Assembly (NCBI RefSeq): GCF_010093185.1
Contig: NZ_PDWL01000017.1
Coordinates: forward strand, 1 to 64,000
Length of the DNA: 64,000 nt
Direction of reading: 5' to 3'
Source of the DNA: Pseudoxanthomonas jiangsuensis
GTDB taxonomy: Bacteria; Pseudomonadota; Gammaproteobacteria; Xanthomonadales; Xanthomonadaceae
The position numbers and the translations under genes are program-made. Shown here piece by piece: positions 60,466 to 64,000 of the stretch (position 1 is its first letter; the number at the start of each line of letters is the position of its first letter). Under the pieces are notes generated by a model that saw only the letters and a program-made list of their open reading frames with translations, had not been told where the DNA came from and ran no database searches.

Positions 60466-60954
60466 ATGAACCTGCAGATCGTCGTCGACCCGCTGACCGG
60501 ACCGGAGATCGCGGCATTGCTGCGCGAGCACCTGGACGACATGTACCGGCTTTCACCGCCGGAGAGCGTGCACGCGCTGGACCTGTCCAAGCTGCGCCAG
60601 GCTGACGTCACCTTCTGGAGCGCGTGGAGCGGCGACGAACTGCTCGGGTGCGCGGCGCTGCGCGAGCTCGACGGCTGGCACGGCGAGATCAAGTCGATGC
60701 GCACCGCCCTGGTCCATCGCGGACGCGGCGTCGGCGGCGCCCTGATGCGGCGGATCCTCGAGGAAGCCGAGCAGCGCGGCTACCGCCGGCTCAGCCTCGA
60801 GACCGGCCCCCAGCCGGAATTCGCCCCCGCCCGCGCGCTCTACCGGCGCTATGGGTTCGATGTCTGCGGTCCGTTCGACAGGTATGTCGAAGACCCGTTC
60901 AGCACTTTCATGACGCGCACCCTGGCCGGGGCGCACAACCGGAACGAACGATGA
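60466..60954 (+). CDS. GNAT acetyltransferase inside the nitrate operon
   Basis: 162 residues. GNAT motif A is clear: HRGRGVGGALMRRILEEAEQRGYRRLSLETG, with ARALYRRYGFDVCGPF after it. Substrate unknown. It starts 3 bases after narK and overlaps nirB by four bases (60951-60954), so it is expressed with nitrate assimilation. Confidence 0.9.
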   Translation: MNLQIVVDPLTGPEIAALLREHLDDMYRLSPPESVHALDLSKLRQADVTFWSAWSGDELLGCAALRELDGWHGEIKSMRTALVHRGRGVGGALMRRILEEAEQRGYRRLSLETGPQPEFAPARALYRRYGFDVCGPFDRYVEDPFSTFMTRTLAGAHNRNER

Positions 60955-63416
60955 AGAAGCCAAGACTGGTGGTGGTGGGCAACGGCATGGCCGGCATCCG
61001 CACGCTCGAGGAGCTGCTGAAGCTGGTGCCGGACATGTACGAGATCACCGTGTTCGGGGCCGAGCCGCACCCGAACTACAACCGCATCCTGCTCTCGCCG
61101 GTACTCGCCGGCGAGCAGACCTTCGACGAGATCGTGCTCAATCCCTTGTCCTGGTACGCCGACAACGGCATCGCCCTGCACCTGGGCAAGGAGATCACCA
61201 CGATCGACCGGGTGCGGCGCAAGGTGGTCGCCGCCGACGGAACCGAGGCCGAGTACGACCGCCTGCTGCTGGCCACCGGCTCGGTGCCGTTCATCCTGCC
61301 GGTCCCGGGCAAGGACCTGAAGGGGGTGATCGGCTACCGCGACATCCACGACACCCAGACCATGATCGACACCGCCAGGGTGAAGAAGCACGCGGTGGTG
61401 ATCGGCGGCGGCCTGCTCGGGCTGGAGGCGGCCAACGGCCTGAAGCTGCGCGGCATGGAAGTGACCGTGGTCCACCTCGCCGGCTGGCTGCTGGAGCGCC
61501 AGCTCGACCCGGTGGCCGGCGCGCTGCTGGAGAAGTCGCTGGTCGAGCGCGGGCTGTCGTTCCGGCTCAACACCTCCACCACCGCGATCCTCGGCAACGA
61601 AGCCGGCGAGGTCACCGCGGTGCGCTTCTCCGACGGCGAGGAGATCGCGGCCGACCTGGTGGTGATGGCCGCCGGCATCCGCCCCAACACCGCCCTGGCC
61701 CAGGGCGCGGGCATCCACTGCAACCGCGGGATCGTGGTCAACGACACCCTGCAGACCTACGATCCGCGTGTCTATGCCGTGGGCGAATGCGCCAGCCACC
61801 GCGGCATCGCGTATGGCCTGGTCGCGCCGCTGTTCGAGCAGGCCAAGATCTGCGCCAACCACCTGGCCACCTACGGCATCGGCATCTACAAGGGCTCGGC
61901 GGTGTCGACCAAGCTCAAGGTGACCGGCATCGACCTGTTCTCGGCCGGCGAATTCATGGGCGGCGAGGGCACCGAGGAGATCGTGCTCTCCGACCCAGCC
62001 GGCGGCCTGTACAAGAAGCTGGTGATCAAGGACGACAAGCTGGTCGGTGCCTGCCTGTACGGCGACACCAGCGACGGCGCCTGGTACTTCAAGCAGATCA
62101 AGGACGCCGCGGCCATCGGCGACCGCCGCGACACCCTGGCCTTCGGCGAGACCGCCTTGGGCGACGCCGGCACCGGCGGCCAGGACCGCGCCGCGAGCAT
62201 GGCCGATTCGGACGAGGTCTGCGGCTGCAACGGCGTGTGCAAGGGCACCATCGTCAAGGCGGTGCGCGAGCAGGGCCTGTTCACCGTGGACGAGGTCAAG
62301 AAGCACACCAAGGCCGCCAGCTCCTGCGGCTCGTGCACCGGCCTGGTCGAGCAGATCCTGATGAACTGCCTGGGCTCCAACTTCCAGGAGACGCCCAAGA
62401 CAAAGGCGGTGTGCGGCTGCACCGCGCTGACCCACGCCGAGGTCCGGCAGGCGATCCGCGAGCACCACCTGGTCAGCCACGCCCAGGCCTACGCCTTCAT
62501 GGAATGGCGCACCCCCAACGGCTGCGCCACCTGCCGCCCGGCGGTGAACTACTACCTGCTCTCGACCTGGCCGCGCGAGGCGGTGGACGACCCGCAGAGC
62601 CGCTTCATCAACGAGCGCGCCCACGCCAACATCCAGAAGGACGGCACCTTCTCGGTGATCCCGCAGATGAAGGGCGGCGTCACCAACGCCAGCGAGCTGC
62701 GCCGGATCGCCGACGTCGCCGACAAGTACGCGGTGCCGATGGTCAAGGTCACCGGCGGCCAGCGCATCGACCTGCTGGGGGTGAAGAAGGAGGACCTGGT
62801 CGGGGTGTGGAAGGACCTGGGCATGAACTCCGGCCACGCCTACGGCAAGTCGATCCGCACGGTGAAGACCTGCGTGGGCAGCGAGTTCTGCCGCTTCGGC
62901 ACCCAGAACAGCACCCAGATGGGCATCGACCTGGAGACGATGCTGGCCAACATGTGGAGCCCGCACAAGGTCAAGCTGGCGGTGTCCGGCTGCCCGCGCA
63001 ACTGCGCCGAGTCGGGGATCAAGGACGTGGGCATCATCGCGGTGGATTCGGGTTGGGAGATCCACGTCGGCGGCAACGGCGGGATCAAGACCGAGGTCGC
63101 GCGCTTCCTGTGCAAGGTCAGGACCGCCGACGAGGTCAAGGAATACACCGGCGCCTTTCTGCAGCTGTACCGCGAAGAGGCCTACTACCTCGACCGCACC
63201 GTGCACTACATCGAGCGGGTCGGCCTGGACTACGTCAAGCGCAAGGTGGTGGAGGACGCCGACAACCGTCGTGCGCTGTACGAGCGCCTGCTGTTCGCGC
63301 TGGAGGGCCTGCCCGACCCGTGGGCCGCGCGCATCGCCGGCGCGCAGCCGCGCGAGTACGCACCGTTGAAGCTGGACACCGCCGAGCGGCGGATCGCCGT
63401 GGCCCTGGAGGACTGA
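60951..63416 (+). CDS. nirB: Assimilatory nitrite reductase large subunit NirB
   Basis: 821 residues. N-terminal FAD/NAD domain (LVVVGNGMAGIRTLEELL and HAVVIGGGLLGLEAANGL), BFD-type 2Fe-2S segment (CGCNGVCKGT, SSCGSCTGLVEQI), then the siroheme/4Fe-4S domain with TCVGSEFCRFGTQ and SGCPRNCAESG. It reduces nitrite to ammonium with NAD(P)H. Two bases... the stop is followed after one base by nirD. Confidence 0.97.
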   Translation: MKKPRLVVVGNGMAGIRTLEELLKLVPDMYEITVFGAEPHPNYNRILLSPVLAGEQTFDEIVLNPLSWYADNGIALHLGKEITTIDRVRRKVVAADGTEAEYDRLLLATGSVPFILPVPGKDLKGVIGYRDIHDTQTMIDTARVKKHAVVIGGGLLGLEAANGLKLRGMEVTVVHLAGWLLERQLDPVAGALLEKSLVERGLSFRLNTSTTAILGNEAGEVTAVRFSDGEEIAADLVVMAAGIRPNTALAQGAGIHCNRGIVVNDTLQTYDPRVYAVGECASHRGIAYGLVAPLFEQAKICANHLATYGIGIYKGSAVSTKLKVTGIDLFSAGEFMGGEGTEEIVLSDPAGGLYKKLVIKDDKLVGACLYGDTSDGAWYFKQIKDAAAIGDRRDTLAFGETALGDAGTGGQDRAASMADSDEVCGCNGVCKGTIVKAVREQGLFTVDEVKKHTKAASSCGSCTGLVEQILMNCLGSNFQETPKTKAVCGCTALTHAEVRQAIREHHLVSHAQAYAFMEWRTPNGCATCRPAVNYYLLSTWPREAVDDPQSRFINERAHANIQKDGTFSVIPQMKGGVTNASELRRIADVADKYAVPMVKVTGGQRIDLLGVKKEDLVGVWKDLGMNSGHAYGKSIRTVKTCVGSEFCRFGTQNSTQMGIDLETMLANMWSPHKVKLAVSGCPRNCAESGIKDVGIIAVDSGWEIHVGGNGGIKTEVARFLCKVRTADEVKEYTGAFLQLYREEAYYLDRTVHYIERVGLDYVKRKVVEDADNRRALYERLLFALEGLPDPWAARIAGAQPREYAPLKLDTAERRIAVALED

Positions 63417-63417
63417 G

Positions 63418-63798
63418 ATGAGCGCACAGATTCCGGCCAACCCGTCCTGGGTGCACGTGTGCGCCATCGACGAGATCCCCCTGCTGGGCTCGCGGGTCCT
63501 GCAATGCGGGGAGGGCGACGACATCGCCCTGTTCCGCCCCGCCGCCGAGCGGGTATTCGCCCTGGCCGACAGTTGCCCGCACAAGGGCGGGCCGCTGTCG
63601 CAGGGCATTGTCAGTGGCGACACCGTGACCTGCCCGTTGCACGGCTGGAACATCCAGCTCGACAGCGGCCAGGCCTGCGCCCCGGACGTGGGCTGCGCCC
63701 GCAAGTACCCGGTGCAGGTGCGCGACGGCCAGGTCTGGCTGTCGCTGCAGCCTGACGCGCAGGCGGAGATCGCGGTGGCGACGGAGGCCGCTGCCTGA
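63418..63798 (+). CDS. nirD: Nitrite reductase small subunit NirD
   Basis: 126 residues. Rieske-like domain with CPHKGGPLSQGIV and CPLHGWNIQL, so here the Cys-His 2Fe-2S ligands seem present, in contrast to some NirD proteins that lack them. It partners NirB. One base after nirB; its TGA overlaps the nasA ATG (TGATG). Confidence 0.95.
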   Translation: MSAQIPANPSWVHVCAIDEIPLLGSRVLQCGEGDDIALFRPAAERVFALADSCPHKGGPLSQGIVSGDTVTCPLHGWNIQLDSGQACAPDVGCARKYPVQVRDGQVWLSLQPDAQAEIAVATEAAA

Positions 63799-64000
63799 TG
63801 GATGGCGCCGGCGGCCCGCTCGCCCAGGCCGACCCCGCGGCGGTGGAGCGGCGGACCACGCGTTCGACCTGCTGCTACTGCGGGGTGGGCTGCGGCGTGC
63901 GGATCCACAGCGAGCGCGACACCAGCGGCGAGCGGATCGTCGCGGTCGAGGGCGACCCGGACCACCCGGCCAACCATGGCCGCCTGTGCAGCAAGGGCCG
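63798..64000 (+). CDS. nasA: Assimilatory nitrate reductase catalytic subunit NasA, 5' part
   Basis: The first 67 residues are in the window; the gene continues past its end. After a short leader, RSTCCYCGVGCGVRI and LCSKGR give the 4Fe-4S cysteines at the N-terminus of molybdopterin nitrate reductases. Position after nirBD and behind the NasT attenuator supports the assimilatory enzyme NasA over a formate dehydrogenase. Confidence 0.88.
   Translation, partial: MDGAGGPLAQADPAAVERRTTRSTCCYCGVGCGVRIHSERDTSGERIVAVEGDPDHPANHGRLCSKG

Noticed and set aside
60849-63977. A ~1040-residue open frame on the minus strand
   Set aside because: Antisense of nirB and nirD, rich in Val/Ala/Gly/His with no domain; the plus strand encodes clear enzymes.
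1-64000. CRISPR arrays, prophage, insertion sequences, rRNA operons
   Set aside because: I looked for regularly spaced repeats, transposase or integrase motifs and rRNA sequence and found none. The repeats present are short palindromes without transposase genes.
63798-64000. Formate dehydrogenase or dissimilatory NapA as the identity of the truncated molybdoenzyme
   Set aside because: No twin-arginine signal precedes the 4Fe-4S motif, and the gene follows nirBD behind a NasT-type attenuator, so NasA fits better.

Overview
The window is GC-rich and densely coding. It looks like the chromosome of a gammaproteobacterium of the Xanthomonadaceae/Lysobacteraceae type (Luteimonas, Lysobacter, Pseudoxanthomonas or a relative). 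That placement is an inference from gene content: cbb3 oxidase layout, the DUF3348-DUF802-OmpA-DUF2894 operon, a MASE2-GGDEF cyclase, and GC-rich repeat families. No rRNA gene is present to confirm it.

Layout. 1-1.7 kb: rplM-rpsI, tRNA-Gln(CTG) and terminators. 1.8-2.8 kb: a MASE2-GGDEF diguanylate cyclase. 2.8-12 kb, minus strand: the complete cbb3 cytochrome oxidase set ccoN-O-Q-P, a small membrane protein, ccoG-H-I-S and a UreH/TauE-like membrane protein, with a perfect FNR box upstream. 12.3-20 kb: an acyl-CoA synthetase/GNAT fusion, a thioredoxin-reductase-like flavoprotein, and acnD-prpF of the methylcitrate route. 20.3-27.5 kb: a copper and nitrite island with nirK, nirV, a SCO-type chaperone, azurin, a small Cys-tailed protein, a divergent TonB copper receptor and a DUF411 lipoprotein. 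27.7-34.8 kb: oxygen-independent ubiquinone synthesis (ubiD, ubiU, ubiV, a chorismate mutase-UbiT fusion) linked to nadA-nadB. 34.9-36.8 kb: a DGC protein, a polytopic membrane protein and DUF2249. 37-41.2 kb: a porin and the class III ribonucleotide reductase, whose glycyl-radical domain is a separate 65-residue gene. 41.4-47.2 kb: a RIO kinase, a pseudouridine synthase and a MotA/MotB-like coiled-coil operon of unknown function. 47.2-56.8 kb: nnrS, sirB2-like gene, Cys-rich small proteins, a chemoreceptor, quinol-type NO reductase norB, fnr and hemN. 56.9-64 kb: nasT-nasS and the nitrate assimilation operon narK-GNAT-nirB-nirD-nasA, the last gene cut by the window edge.

How it works together. 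The window encodes low-oxygen life: a high-affinity oxidase, reduction of nitrite to NO (NirK) and of NO to N2O (NorB), copper supply for these enzymes, and oxygen-independent routes to quinone, heme (HemN) and deoxynucleotides (NrdD/NrdG). No dissimilatory nitrate reductase or N2O reductase is in the window. Sixteen TTGAY-N4-RTCAA boxes, most in promoter positions, and an Fnr protein with the four expected cysteines tie the modules into one apparent regulon. Nitrate assimilation is wired separately: two NtrC-like sites, a sigma-54 promoter, two hexaloop hairpins of the ANTAR (NasT) target type and an intrinsic terminator precede narK.

Most notable: the motor-like operon at 43.1-47.2 kb, the chorismate mutase-UbiT fusion with all catalytic residues conserved, a pair of related small proteins with degenerate HMA-like cores and C-terminal cysteine clusters, the split NrdD, and a palindromic repeat whose ends supply the stop codons of three genes.
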